Shown: positions 27,743 through 37,072 of the stretch, one piece after another | How the letters are laid out: every line of letters begins with the position of its first letter | Numbering within the stretch: position 1 is the first letter of the stretch | Origin: Lachnospiraceae oral taxon 107 str. F0167 | GTDB taxonomy: Bacteria; Bacillota; Clostridia; Lachnospirales; Lachnospiraceae | Reading direction: 5' to 3' | Length of the DNA stretch: 64,000 bases | Assembly: GCA_000209465.1 (NCBI GenBank) | Contig: GL890597.1 | Location: 1 to 64,000, forward strand | Notes under the pieces: model-generated | The model's input: the letters and a program-made list of their open reading frames with translations, nothing else | What the model was told of the DNA's origin: nothing | The model's database searches: none | Program-made: the position numbers and the translations under genes

Positions 27743-28888
27743 TTATTCACCCGAAAATTCAGTATCTATGTTTACATGTATATTGTACTCCGGGAATTCT
27801 TCTTTCAATATTCTATTCACATTTTCTATAACAGTTTCCGAAGTTATATCAAAGTCCCTTGTGATATCGCAGTAAATGGTCTTATCCTTTTCATCAATCA
27901 CTATTCCATGATAATTGATAATATGCCTTTCATTCTCCTTATAGTTTTTAAGCAAGGACTTTATTTTTATATATCTCTCATCATCTACATCCACAGAATA
28001 AAATCCGAATACCAAAAACACATTATATTTATTATAAATCTTTGTCTGTGCCTCATGTAATATGGGATACATTTCTCCGATGCTTCTGTCATCCTCTATC
28101 TCCACATTTATAGAACCTGTGTAAAAGTCGGGACCGTAGTCATTTAGTATTAGATCAAAGCAGTTTATAACTCCCTCGGTATTTCTTACTATATCCTTTA
28201 TTCCTCTTACCATTTCTCCATCGACTCTCTCACCCAGGAGCTTTTTTATCGTATCTGATAATACTTCATAGGCGGTCTTTAGTATAAATACGGAAATAAT
28301 CACACCTGCAATACCGTCAACAGAAATTTTTGCAAACATATATAATATGCTGGAAATCAATGTTACCACAGATACCACCGCATCATTTTTGGCATCCGCA
28401 CCTGATGCTATAAGCGCTGTTGAATTAAGCTTTTTGCCGCTGTTTTCTGTGAATGTACCAAGCAGGATTTTAGCCGCAATTGTTGCTATTATTATTATTA
28501 CCGTTGTAATATCGGTATTTATATCTTCTTTGTTAAATACAGCCTTTACAGAACTTATAAGAGACTGAAATCCCGTAAGAAATACTATGCCGCCGATCAA
28601 AAGACTTGTAAGATACTCCGTTCTTCCATGTCCGAAAGGATGTTGTTTATCCGGAGCTTTTGCGGCAAGCTTCGTTCCCACTATAGTTATCAGTGATGAT
28701 GATGAATCCGTTATATTATTCAAGGCATCACTTATAAGGGCAATAGATCCTGAAAGCAGTCCAAGCACCGCCTTTAATACTCCCAGTAAGAGATTTGCCA
28801 CAATTCCTATAATGGAAACCCCTATTATCTTTTTCCTTCTTTCATTTGCATCCATTTTAAAATTGGATGAATTTATATTTTCGCCCAT
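27743..28888 (-). CDS. Cation diffusion facilitator family transporter
   Basis: CDF proteins exchange divalent metal ions for protons at the membrane. Six hydrophobic segments lie between residues 20 and 210. Metal-binding segments are DALNNITDSSSS, the HPFGHGRTEY loop and GADAKNDAVVS. A cytoplasmic C-terminal domain extends to residue 381. This is somewhat longer than the 300-residue norm because the C-terminal domain seems doubled in length. The substrate (Zn, Mn or Fe) cannot be told from the sequence. It is a single gene between rpoB and an APH-type kinase. Confidence 0.9.
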   Translation of the reverse strand: MGENINSSNFKMDANERRKKIIGVSIIGIVANLLLGVLKAVLGLLSGSIALISDALNNITDSSSSLITIVGTKLAAKAPDKQHPFGHGRTEYLTSLLIGGIVFLTGFQSLISSVKAVFNKEDINTDITTVIIIIATIAAKILLGTFTENSGKKLNSTALIASGADAKNDAVVSVVTLISSILYMFAKISVDGIAGVIISVFILKTAYEVLSDTIKKLLGERVDGEMVRGIKDIVRNTEGVINCFDLILNDYGPDFYTGSINVEIEDDRSIGEMYPILHEAQTKIYNKYNVFLVFGFYSVDVDDERYIKIKSLLKNYKENERHIINYHGIVIDEKDKTIYCDITRDFDITSETVIENVNRILKEEFPEYNIHVNIDTEFSGE

Positions 28889-28974
28889 TTTTACAATACC
28901 TCATTTCTGATTTCATATTTGAGAGCCCACAATATAGACAATTCGCCACCACAGTCATGAAAAGCATTATACAT

Positions 28975-29015
28975 CAAAAAAAGATTGTGTGCAATTTTAA
29001 AATTGCATACAATCT
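28975..29015 (-). terminator. Terminator behind the APH-family gene
   Basis: AGATTGTATGCAATTTT and AAAATTGCACACAATCT form a long hairpin followed by seven T on the minus strand, about 40 bases after the stop codon at 29053. Confidence 0.88.
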
Positions 29016-29052
29016 CTTTTCTTAATATGTTTTAGAATATCCTATGTTCCGT

Positions 29053-29808
29053 CTAAACATAATCCACAACATCAATATATTTCATCAAGAATTCTTTTTC
29101 AGACTCCACATTCTTTGACAATCTCTGTGCCGCAACTATTGACAGCCATCTTTGTACATACTGTCTTGCGGTATCTGACTTTTTGCAGTAGATATCCATA
29201 TACATATCAGCCAGTTCTTTGTCTTCAAGTGCAAAGAGAAGATAGGTATTTGCAGCATCTCCGGCAGCATTTCCCTGAGTAGCATGAGACCAGTCTATTA
29301 TGGATATCTCTCCATCCTCTCCTATAAGCACATTGCTGGGGTTAAAATCTCCATGGCAAATTTTTGTATGCTTTTTCATTCCGTCAAGTCTGGTGAGAAG
29401 CTCGTATCTGATAGTTGCATTAAGCTCCTTTAACTCATTTATCTGTCTGCCAAACTTCAGATTCATTCTGTTAAGAAGAGGTGATGACTTGGAATGTATA
29501 TCAAGCTGTATATCAACAAACATATCCATATACTTTCTTATATTTTCCTTGTCGGACTCCATAATCTCTTTTAAAGTTTTGCCGTTTTTCTTTAACATTA
29601 TGATAGCCCATCCGCCATCCATCTCTTCCACGGCAAGCACCTTTGGAACATTCAGACCTGTTTCCTCTATCCTTGCCTGATTAAGTGCCTCATTAAATAC
29701 ATCAGACTTTGGATGTTCCTTACTAAATGCCTTTATTATGCAATCATTGCTTTCATATACCTTCTTATGTTTTCTCTCTAAAATAAGCTTTTTATTTGTC
29801 AAATCCAT
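29053..29808 (-). CDS. Aminoglycoside phosphotransferase/choline kinase-fold protein
   Basis: A small-molecule kinase of the APH superfamily. The catalytic loop ICHGDFNPSNVLIG (residues about 150-163) and the metal-binding IIDWSHA are present, and an N-terminal lobe with EMDGGWAIIMLKKNGKTL precedes them. Length is 251 aa, complete. The real substrate is unknown. The name should not be read as antibiotic resistance. A 15-bp perfect palindrome (29818-29832) just upstream of the start may be an operator or a leader hairpin. Confidence 0.85.
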   Translation of the reverse strand: MDLTNKKLILERKHKKVYESNDCIIKAFSKEHPKSDVFNEALNQARIEETGLNVPKVLAVEEMDGGWAIIMLKKNGKTLKEIMESDKENIRKYMDMFVDIQLDIHSKSSPLLNRMNLKFGRQINELKELNATIRYELLTRLDGMKKHTKICHGDFNPSNVLIGEDGEISIIDWSHATQGNAAGDAANTYLLFALEDKELADMYMDIYCKKSDTARQYVQRWLSIVAAQRLSKNVESEKEFLMKYIDVVDYV

Positions 29809-29878
29809 AATTTATTAGATGTATGATACATCCGTCTCCTTTCTAAATTAAAATCCCCTGTACTTCAAAAGCGGTATA

Positions 29879-32479
29879 TTATCTGCCGTAATAAGCATCC
29901 AAATACAGCTCTTTAATCTCACTTATCAGCGGATATCTCGGATTTGCCGGAGTACATTGGTCATTAAATGCCTGCTCGCTCATCTCATCCAATGTATCCA
30001 GGAAATACTTCTCTTCCACTCCATAGAGAGCTATAGTCTCTTTTACTCCGATCAATCTCTTTAAATCTTCTATTTTATTTATAAAGTTTTCAAATATCTC
30101 ATCATCATTTTTTCCTGTTACACCACAGTATCTTGCCGCCTCGACATATCTTGCCTTTGCTTTCGGATAGTCATACTGTGGGAATGTTCCCATCTTTGTA
30201 GGTACATCTACAGCATTATATCTCATTACTCTTGTAAGTATAATCGCATTTGCAAGACCATGTGCTATATGATGGAATGCACCAAGCTTATGTGCCATTG
30301 AGTGGTTTATACCAAGGAAGGCATTTGCAAAAGCCATACCTGCAAGGCATGAAGCATCCGCCATCTTCTCTCTTGCAATAGGATCCGCACTTCCGTTCTC
30401 ATATGCTGAAGGAAGATACTCAAACACAAGCTTCATTGCTCTTAGAGCAAGTCCGTCTGTATAATCTGTAGCCATTATTGATACATAGGCTTCAAGTGCA
30501 TGTGTAAGTACATCAATTCCTGAAGCTGCTGTAAGTCCCTTTGGCTGATCCATCATATTGTCTACATCCACTATTGCCATATTCGGCAGGATCTCATAGT
30601 CTGCTATAGGCCATTTTATTCCTGTATCCGCATCTGTAATAATTGCAAAAGGTGTGACCTCACTACCTGTACCTGATGATGTAGGTACAGCTACAAAGTA
30701 TGCCTTTTGTCCCATCTTAGGGAAGGTATATACTCTCTTTCTGATGTCCATAAAGTCCATCGCCATATCTTCAAAGTTTACCTCAGGATGCTCATACATT
30801 ACCCACATTATCTTTGCTGCATCCATAGCTGAACCGCCGCCCAAAGCAATGATAACATCAGGCTCAAATGATGTCATTGCCTTTACACCCTCTCTTGCAC
30901 ATTGGAGTGTAGGATCCGGTGTTACATCATAGAAGCAGGCATGTCTTATTCCCATCTCATCAAGCTTATTTGTGATAACCTCTGTATAGCCGTTCTTGTA
31001 AAGGAATGTATCTGTTACAATAAATGCCCTCTTCTTATGCATTATATTTCCAAGCTCATCAAGTGCTACCGGCAGACAGCCTCTCTTAAAGTAAACCTTT
31101 TCAGGAGTTCTAAGCCACAACATGTTCTCTCTCCTTTGTGCTACAGTTTTTATATTTATCAAATGCTTTACACCTACATTCTCAGAAACCGAGTTACCGC
31201 CCCATGAGCCGCAGCCAAGGGTAAGTGAAGGTGCAAGCTTAAAGTTATATAAATCACCGATACCTCCATGAGCTGCCGGAGTATTTACAAGGATTCTACA
31301 TGTCTTCATGGCTTTTTCATGTATAGCAAGCTTTTCTTTTTGATTGACATCTATATAGATAGCTGATGTATGTCCGTAACCTCCGTCCGCTACAAGTCTT
31401 TCCGCCTTGGCTATTGCCTCATCAAAGGTCTTTGCCTTATACATTGCAAGTACCGGAGAGAGCTTCTCATGGGCAAATTCCTCACTTATATCAACCGATT
31501 CCACCTCACCGATAAGTATTTTGGTACTTTCAGGTACTTTAACACCTGCCATCTCGGCAATCTTAAATGCTGACTGACCTACTATCTTTGCATTTAAAGA
31601 ACCGCCCACGATAATGGTCTTTCTTACCTTATCTATCTCATCTTTCTTTAGGAAATAACATCCTCTGTATGCAAATTCTTTTTTTACTTCATTATATATG
31701 CTGTCCATTACGGTAACCGACTGCTCGGAAGCACATATCATACCGTTATCAAAAGTCTTTGAGTGGATTATTGAATTTACAGCCATCTTGATATCAGCGG
31801 TATCATCAATAATTACCGGAGTATTACCGGCACCTACACCTATTGCAGGCTTTCCTGATGAATAAGCCGATTTAACCATTCCCGGTCCGCCTGTCGCAAG
31901 TATTATATCAGCCTCATGCATTACCTCATTTGTAAGTTCAAGTGAAGGTACATCTATCCATCCTATTATTCCCTTTGGTGCACCTGCTTCAACTGCCTTT
32001 TCCAAAAGCATTTTTGCAGTATAGTTTGTACAATCCTTTGCTCTTGGGTGTGGGCTTATTATAATGGCATTTCTGGTTTTAAGTGCCAAAAGTATTTTAA
32101 ATATAGCTGTGGATGTCGGATTGGTTGTTGGGATAACCGCAGCTATAACACCTATAGGCTCTGCAATTTTCTTTATTCCGAATATCTTGTCCTCTTCAAT
32201 CACTCCACAGGTCTTGGTATCCTTATAAGCATTATAAATATACTCAGCCGCATAATGATTTTTGATAACCTTATCCTCTAAAACTCCCATTCCGGTCTCT
32301 TCCACCGCCATCTTTGCAAGTGAGAATCTTGCTTTATTGGCTGCCATAGATACCTCATAAAATATTTTATCTACCTGCTCCTGGCTGTAGCTCGCAAATT
32401 CTCTCTGCGCCTCTCTCAGCTCTTTCATCTTGATAGTTAAATTGTCGATATTATCCACAATAAAATTCTTATCTGCCAT
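29879..32479 (-). CDS. adhE: Bifunctional acetaldehyde-CoA/alcohol dehydrogenase
   Basis: Converts acetyl-CoA to acetaldehyde and ethanol with two NADH, the main electron sink of ethanol-forming fermenters. The N-terminal half is an aldehyde dehydrogenase (GAGNTPVIID, catalytic Cys in NGMICASEQ). The C-terminal half is an iron-dependent alcohol dehydrogenase (GGGSAMDAAKIMW, metal-binding HSMAHKLGAFHHIAHG). I place the start at 32479 (MADKNF), because GGAGG precedes it at correct distance. The frame extends upstream to 32503 without a site. That gives 866 aa. It is a single transcription unit with a Rex-type operator. Confidence 0.97.
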   Translation of the reverse strand: MADKNFIVDNIDNLTIKMKELREAQREFASYSQEQVDKIFYEVSMAANKARFSLAKMAVEETGMGVLEDKVIKNHYAAEYIYNAYKDTKTCGVIEEDKIFGIKKIAEPIGVIAAVIPTTNPTSTAIFKILLALKTRNAIIISPHPRAKDCTNYTAKMLLEKAVEAGAPKGIIGWIDVPSLELTNEVMHEADIILATGGPGMVKSAYSSGKPAIGVGAGNTPVIIDDTADIKMAVNSIIHSKTFDNGMICASEQSVTVMDSIYNEVKKEFAYRGCYFLKKDEIDKVRKTIIVGGSLNAKIVGQSAFKIAEMAGVKVPESTKILIGEVESVDISEEFAHEKLSPVLAMYKAKTFDEAIAKAERLVADGGYGHTSAIYIDVNQKEKLAIHEKAMKTCRILVNTPAAHGGIGDLYNFKLAPSLTLGCGSWGGNSVSENVGVKHLINIKTVAQRRENMLWLRTPEKVYFKRGCLPVALDELGNIMHKKRAFIVTDTFLYKNGYTEVITNKLDEMGIRHACFYDVTPDPTLQCAREGVKAMTSFEPDVIIALGGGSAMDAAKIMWVMYEHPEVNFEDMAMDFMDIRKRVYTFPKMGQKAYFVAVPTSSGTGSEVTPFAIITDADTGIKWPIADYEILPNMAIVDVDNMMDQPKGLTAASGIDVLTHALEAYVSIMATDYTDGLALRAMKLVFEYLPSAYENGSADPIAREKMADASCLAGMAFANAFLGINHSMAHKLGAFHHIAHGLANAIILTRVMRYNAVDVPTKMGTFPQYDYPKAKARYVEAARYCGVTGKNDDEIFENFINKIEDLKRLIGVKETIALYGVEEKYFLDTLDEMSEQAFNDQCTPANPRYPLISEIKELYLDAYYGR

Positions 32480-32509
32480 ATTTCCTCCGACATCATAAAA
32501 CAAATATTT

Positions 32510-32561
32510 TGTTATTTTTTTAACACATTTGTATAATACAATATTGTTATTTTTTTGTCAA
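32510..32561 (-). promoter_or_regulatory. adhE promoter with Rex-type operator
   Basis: TTGACA (32556-32561), 17-base spacer and TATTAT (32533-32538) on the minus strand. Directly downstream TGTTAAAAAAATAACA (32510-32525) matches the Rex consensus TGTTAANNNNTTAACA in 15 of 16 positions. It would cover the transcription start and allow repression at low NADH. Confidence 0.7.
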
Positions 32562-32642
32562 TACTATATTTAAACTTTGCCTCTCTTCTTATATATACTT
32601 TTATATTTCGTATTACTAAGAGATAATAAAAATGTTTAATTC

Positions 32643-32679
32643 AAAAGAAGCTGTCTGATATTCCTGACAACTTCTTTTT
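32643..32679 (-). terminator. Terminator behind the siderophore transporter operon
   Basis: AAGAAG-TGTC pairs with TGACA-CTTCTT around a short loop, with T-runs on both strands. It lies 113 bases beyond the last gene of the operon. Confidence 0.65.
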
Positions 32680-32738
32680 CCATAACTTTATTTTATTGTT
32701 ATAAAATTTTCGTATACTTTACATTCCATTAATAAAAA

Positions 32739-32753
32739 TTAGCAAAACCTAAC
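32739..32753. promoter_or_regulatory. DtxR-like palindrome, copy near operon end
   Basis: TTAGCAAAACCTAAC (plus strand) differs by one base from the corresponding 15 bases in front of the same operon at 36803-36817. It lies 40 bases behind the operon's last gene. Confidence 0.4.
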
Positions 32754-32791
32754 TATATGCTAAAAAAATTAGCCTTTTTATTAGGATGAAT

Positions 32792-33601
32792 TCATGCATA
32801 TTCTACTACCTTATTATATTTTCCTATAGGTACTACCATAGGCTTATTTGAAGTAGGATCAGCTATAACTTTACATTCCAAACCGTATACATCCTTTATC
32901 AGCTTTTCAGTTATTACTTTTTCAGGATCACCTTCGGCATAGAGATTGCCTGACTTCAAGGCGAATATATGGTCTGCATAACGTACTGAAAGATTTATAT
33001 CATGAAGAACCATAACTATCGTTGTCTTTTTACTCCTGTTAAGCTCTCCCAACAAATCAAGTATATCAACCTGATAAGATATATCAAGGAAAGTTGTCGG
33101 TTCATCCAGGAAAAGTATATCTGTTTGTTGTGCTAAGGCAAGAGCTATCCAAACTCTTTGTCTTTGTCCACCCGAAAGTTCATCTACCGCCCTATCTCGA
33201 AGTTCGATTATACCCATAGTTTCCATCGCTTCATCTATTGCCTTAAAATCATTGGTATCCATACCCTTAAACCACTTACGGTATGGGAAACGTCCGCGAC
33301 TTATAAGATCATAAACTGTAATACCTTCAGGTACAAGCGGAGACTGCGGCATTAGACCTATTATCTTTGATACTTCTTTGGAATCATACTCTGAAAGAGG
33401 TTTATTGTCCAAGTAAATATTCCCCGACATTACTTTATTCAGTCTGCAAAATGTTTTGAGAAGAGTTGATTTACCACATCCGTTTGATCCTATAATTACA
33501 GATATTTTCCCTTCCGGTATAGTCAGATCAAGCTCTTTTATAATTGCATTTCCGTCGTAGCCTGCAACCAAATTTCTGGCTTCCAATATATGTTTTCCCA
33601 T
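32792..33601 (-). CDS. Siderophore/iron ABC transporter, ATP-binding protein
   Basis: Energises import of an iron chelate or related compound. Walker A is GSNGCGKST (residues about 38-46), the signature LSGGQRQR, and Walker B ILFLDEPTTFLD followed by the H-loop VLHD. The 269 aa length and overall pattern fit the FecE/FepC group. Its start overlaps the end of the adjoining permease by one base. The last gene of a four-gene operon (binding protein, two permeases, ATPase). Confidence 0.92.
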   Translation of the reverse strand: MGKHILEARNLVAGYDGNAIIKELDLTIPEGKISVIIGSNGCGKSTLLKTFCRLNKVMSGNIYLDNKPLSEYDSKEVSKIIGLMPQSPLVPEGITVYDLISRGRFPYRKWFKGMDTNDFKAIDEAMETMGIIELRDRAVDELSGGQRQRVWIALALAQQTDILFLDEPTTFLDISYQVDILDLLGELNRSKKTTIVMVLHDINLSVRYADHIFALKSGNLYAEGDPEKVITEKLIKDVYGLECKVIADPTSNKPMVVPIGKYNKVVEYA

Positions 33602-34620
33602 TAATTAATACCCCTTCTATTCATTCTTATCAGCAAATAAAGCATATATGGTGCTCCTAAAAGTCCTGTAACCACACCCACAGGATAATGCACCGGAAAT
33701 GCATGAAATGCTACCAGATCAGCTCCTAAAGTAAGTACCGTTCCCACAAGACCGGCGGGTATTAGACTTGACTTTCCCTTTCCTGCAAGACTTGAGGCTA
33801 TAGGACCTGAAAGAAACGCTACTGACGCTATAGGTCCCGTAACTGAAGTTGCAAAGGAGATAAGAATGACTGCAACCACTATCATAATAGAATAAATAAT
33901 CCTTGTATTTATTCCCAAAGTTATAGCAAAATCATCTCCAAGCGGTATAATTTCCATATGTCTTGTAAAAGATATCAGAACGAAAGTCAATACTACCACG
34001 ACTACAATAAGAGCAGGTACATCTTCCATCTGCACTCCATTCAAGCTTCCACTTAACCACTGCATAGTGGAGCCCACATCATATTCTGCCGCTTTTGCCA
34101 ACAGATAGGAAGTAATCGCCCTTAAAAGTGCTGACACAGCTATACCTACAAGTATCATTCTTCCATATGTAAAATGCCCTTTTATAATTGACAATCTATA
34201 TATCGCCATTGCCGTAACAATACCGAAAACCATAGCTACTAATGAAACTACACCTCCTCTGATATTCAAAACTAAAATTAAAAATACAGCTGCTGTGCTT
34301 GTACCGGCTGATATACCTATTACATCAGGTGAAGCCAAAGGATTATGTAAAAGATTTTGGAAAACATAACCTGCTATACCGAATGCAAAGCCTGAAAACA
34401 CCGCTCCAATCATTCTCGGTAATCTAACATTATTAACTGCATATGACACACCGTCCATATTTTCTCCCAGTAAAACTCTTATAATATCTTTTACAGGATA
34501 GTATACACTTCCAAAACAAAGTTCACAGGCAATAAGTATCAGTGACATTATAAATAAAGCCAGTACAACTACTTTCCATCTGAGAGCCCTCTTCTTAAAT
34601 CCATAGTTTAAATCTGTCAT
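33601..34620 (-). CDS. Iron-chelate ABC transporter permease (FecCD family)
   Basis: Integral membrane subunit with about nine to ten hydrophobic segments over 339 aa. RLPRMIGAVFSGFAFGIAG and NPLASPDVIGISAG are hallmark FecCD blocks, and GPIASVAFLSGPIA lies near the coupling helix. It overlaps the first permease by 4 bases. Two unequal permeases indicate a heterodimeric channel. Confidence 0.92.
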   Translation of the reverse strand: MTDLNYGFKKRALRWKVVVLALFIMSLILIACELCFGSVYYPVKDIIRVLLGENMDGVSYAVNNVRLPRMIGAVFSGFAFGIAGYVFQNLLHNPLASPDVIGISAGTSTAAVFLILVLNIRGGVVSLVAMVFGIVTAMAIYRLSIIKGHFTYGRMILVGIAVSALLRAITSYLLAKAAEYDVGSTMQWLSGSLNGVQMEDVPALIVVVVVLTFVLISFTRHMEIIPLGDDFAITLGINTRIIYSIMIVVAVILISFATSVTGPIASVAFLSGPIASSLAGKGKSSLIPAGLVGTVLTLGADLVAFHAFPVHYPVGVVTGLLGAPYMLYLLIRMNRRGIN

Positions 34621-35615
34621 AGACTTTTTACCCTGCCCTTCCTGATTGCAAATATAAAGACAGGTGCTCCGAATACAGCCGTAATAATTCCAACCTCTGT
34701 TTCTCCGGGGGAGCCTATAATTCTTCCAATCACATCAGATAGTAGTAGCAGGATACCTGAACCCAAAAAAGATAGAGGTAATATTTTCCCCATTTCACTT
34801 CCATATATAAGCCTTACCAAATGAGGAATTATAAGACCTACGAATCCTATAGGTCCTGCAAGTGCCGTAGTTGCTCCGCATAACAACACAGATGCCAAAG
34901 CGCCGACAGACCTTGTAATAACTACATTTGTTCCCAAAGCCGTAGCGGCTTCATCACCTAATGCAAGATTATTCAAATACCCTGAAATAAACATTGATAT
35001 TATAAAACCCATTATCAAAAACGGGCTGATAAGTGAAATATTATCCCAAGTGGCACTTCCTATACTTCCAACCTGCCAAAATCTGAAGGCTTGAAGTACT
35101 CTGTTATCCGGTAACATTATGGTACTTACAAGAGAACCCAAAACAATACTCACAGCCGCTCCTGAAAGTGCCAGTTTTAAAGGTGTAGCCCCATCCTTTC
35201 CAATACTTGCAACCGAATACACAAAAAATGCCGTAATTCCTGCCCCGATTATGGCTAGCCAGATATACTGATATGCTGCGGTAATATTAAGAAATGCTAT
35301 ACCTGCAACTACAAAAAGTGATGCTCCAGTATTTACACCAAGAATACTCGGATCTGCTATAGGATTTCTGGTTATACTTTGCATAAGTGCCCCTGATATA
35401 CCGAGAGCCCCGCCTGCCAATATCCCAAATACAGTTCTTGGAACTCTTTGCAGTATAATAGTTGCTTCAATGCTGTCTGAATCCTTACCTAAAAGAACCT
35501 CTATGACCTTTGAAAAGGCTATCTGCTTTGCTCCGAATGATATAGAAAAAATTGCAAATATAAAAAGTAAAGCTAAGCATACAACCATAGAAAACACAAA
35601 ATTTTTCTTTTTCAT
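34617..35615 (-). CDS. Iron-chelate ABC transporter permease (FecCD family)
   Basis: Partner of the following permease. 332 aa, multi-spanning, with QRVPRTVFGILAGGALGISGA, NPIADPSILGVNTGAS and GPIGFVGLIIPHLVR (the coupling helix block). It begins 17 bases after the binding-protein gene. Confidence 0.92.
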   Translation of the reverse strand: MKKKNFVFSMVVCLALLFIFAIFSISFGAKQIAFSKVIEVLLGKDSDSIEATIILQRVPRTVFGILAGGALGISGALMQSITRNPIADPSILGVNTGASLFVVAGIAFLNITAAYQYIWLAIIGAGITAFFVYSVASIGKDGATPLKLALSGAAVSIVLGSLVSTIMLPDNRVLQAFRFWQVGSIGSATWDNISLISPFLIMGFIISMFISGYLNNLALGDEAATALGTNVVITRSVGALASVLLCGATTALAGPIGFVGLIIPHLVRLIYGSEMGKILPLSFLGSGILLLLSDVIGRIIGSPGETEVGIITAVFGAPVFIFAIRKGRVKSL

Positions 35616-35632
35616 TTAGTATATTCCTTTAT

Positions 35633-36703
35633 CTATTTTACTACCGCATTAATGGCATCCAAATAATTTACAAGCTCCGCTTTTATTGACAGCACTGACG
35701 GATTACAAGCTGCTGAAAGATCTCCACTATTGTCAAGCACAACTACTCTACCCTCTTTAACGGCAGGTATTTTTGAAAATATAGCATCATTTTTTATGGC
35801 ATCCAGTGTTTTATCATCTCCATAGGTGATAATAATATCAAGATCACTTAATGTTTCAACTGCAAGTTCCGATGAAATCTGTACATAAAATGAATCTTTA
35901 TCATTTGCCTGTGCCTCCACCTTTTCAGGAAAAGCAAATCCCATATCCACAAGATAGCCTGCTCTTGGATCTATAGTTCTGTATACGGAAAAATTACTAA
36001 GATCTGCTGCATTTATATAGCATAGAGCTGCACTCTTTCCTGAAAGATTAGGGTACTTTGCTACATTATCTTTTATAAAATTTTCTGTTTCTTCTACCAG
36101 TTTTTCTCCCTCATCCTTCATTCCGACAGCCTCCGATGCCTCCAATAACTGTTCTCTCCATGTTGTCTTCCATGCAACATCCTTGAATGGAACAGTAGGT
36201 GCGATCTCTGATAAACGCTCGTACTCTTTTTCATCCATTCCCGAATAAGGCGCAACTATAATATCCGGGGCTGCCGCTGCAATAGCCTCATAGTCATATC
36301 CGTCCAGATCGTTAAATACATTAGGATCATCTACGCCCAATTCTTTAAATTTTGCCTCTGTCCATGGAAGAAGGCCTTTAGCTGTAACCGGGCCCCAATT
36401 CATCTTAGATGTGCCTACAGGTACAAGTCCCAGTGCCAAAATAGAATCTGCATTATTCCAATTTAGCGTAACTATTTTCTCCGGCTTTTCTTTTATATTT
36501 GTTTCGCCATAGGCATGCTTCATTGTTACAGGAAATCCGGTATTGTCTTTAGCCTCTGAAGATTCTCCTGTCGAAATGCTGTTTGTAACATCTTCACTAC
36601 TATTTAAACTTTCGGTAATCCCTTTTTTATCACCACAGCCTGTAATAACAGAAAATGCAATTATTGTTGAAAACATCATACTTATAAAATACTTATTTTT
36701 CAT
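35633..36703 (-). CDS. Iron-chelate ABC transporter substrate-binding lipoprotein
   Basis: An extracellular binding protein anchored by lipid. The signal peptide ends in the lipobox VITGC with Cys23, followed by a Ser/Thr/Glu-rich linker to residue 60. The helical-backbone fold of class III binding proteins shows in EKIVTLNWNNADSILALGLVPVG, PDIIVAPY and DIIITYGDD. AAAGGGA precedes the ATG. Length is 356 aa. First gene of the operon. The ligand is unknown but a siderophore or heme is likely from the permease family. Confidence 0.92.
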   Translation of the reverse strand: MKNKYFISMMFSTIIAFSVITGCGDKKGITESLNSSEDVTNSISTGESSEAKDNTGFPVTMKHAYGETNIKEKPEKIVTLNWNNADSILALGLVPVGTSKMNWGPVTAKGLLPWTEAKFKELGVDDPNVFNDLDGYDYEAIAAAAPDIIVAPYSGMDEKEYERLSEIAPTVPFKDVAWKTTWREQLLEASEAVGMKDEGEKLVEETENFIKDNVAKYPNLSGKSAALCYINAADLSNFSVYRTIDPRAGYLVDMGFAFPEKVEAQANDKDSFYVQISSELAVETLSDLDIIITYGDDKTLDAIKNDAIFSKIPAVKEGRVVVLDNSGDLSAACNPSVLSIKAELVNYLDAINAVVK

Positions 36704-36801
36704 AAAGTCCCTTTCATTGTTTCTATAAATTATTGGTAATATCGACTGTAATATATCACTTTTTTTATAAAATAATCAATATTACTAATATATAAATTCT
36801 C

Positions 36802-36817
36802 GTTAGTAAAACCTAAC
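36802..36817 (-). promoter_or_regulatory. DtxR/IdeR-like operator before the siderophore operon
   Basis: Minus strand TTAGGTTTTACTAAC matches about 13 of 19 positions of the DtxR consensus TTAGGTTAGSCTAACCTAA. It lies about 100 bases upstream of the binding-protein gene. The remaining stretch 36704-37013 is AT-rich, with a GATGTAT/ATACATC hairpin at 36922-36945 and nothing else seen. Confidence 0.5.
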
Positions 36818-37013
36818 TTTTGGTTAATTTTACTTTCATTTATTATTTATTTTATATTATTTACAATTCCCTGCAAATTACTATGATATAATTATAAAAT
36901 CTGACATCATAAAGTCTTAAAGATGTATATTTGATATCATACATCGAAATATTTACACGCTGAAATTAAATATAATTCACCTGTGTTTTATTACAAGATA
37001 TAATAATTGTTAT

Positions 37014-37042
37014 AAAAAGGGAGCCGACATCTTGCCGACTCC
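37014..37042 (-). terminator. Terminator behind kdgK
   Basis: GGAGTCGGC pairs with GTCGGCTCC (two wobbles) on the minus strand and is followed by CTTTTT. It lies 30 bases after the stop codon. Confidence 0.85.
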
Positions 37043-37072
37043 TTATAATTTTGGAAAATACATATATTATTT

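Noticed and set aside
29053-29808. Reading the APH-fold gene as an antibiotic resistance gene
   Set aside because: Only the general kinase fold is supported. No resistance-specific motif or mobile context is present.
29818-36945. GATGTAT/ATACATC palindromes at 29818-29832 and 36922-36945 as one regulatory site
   Set aside because: The spacing between half sites differs (1 against 10 bases) and the neighbouring genes are unrelated, so a shared role is not supported.
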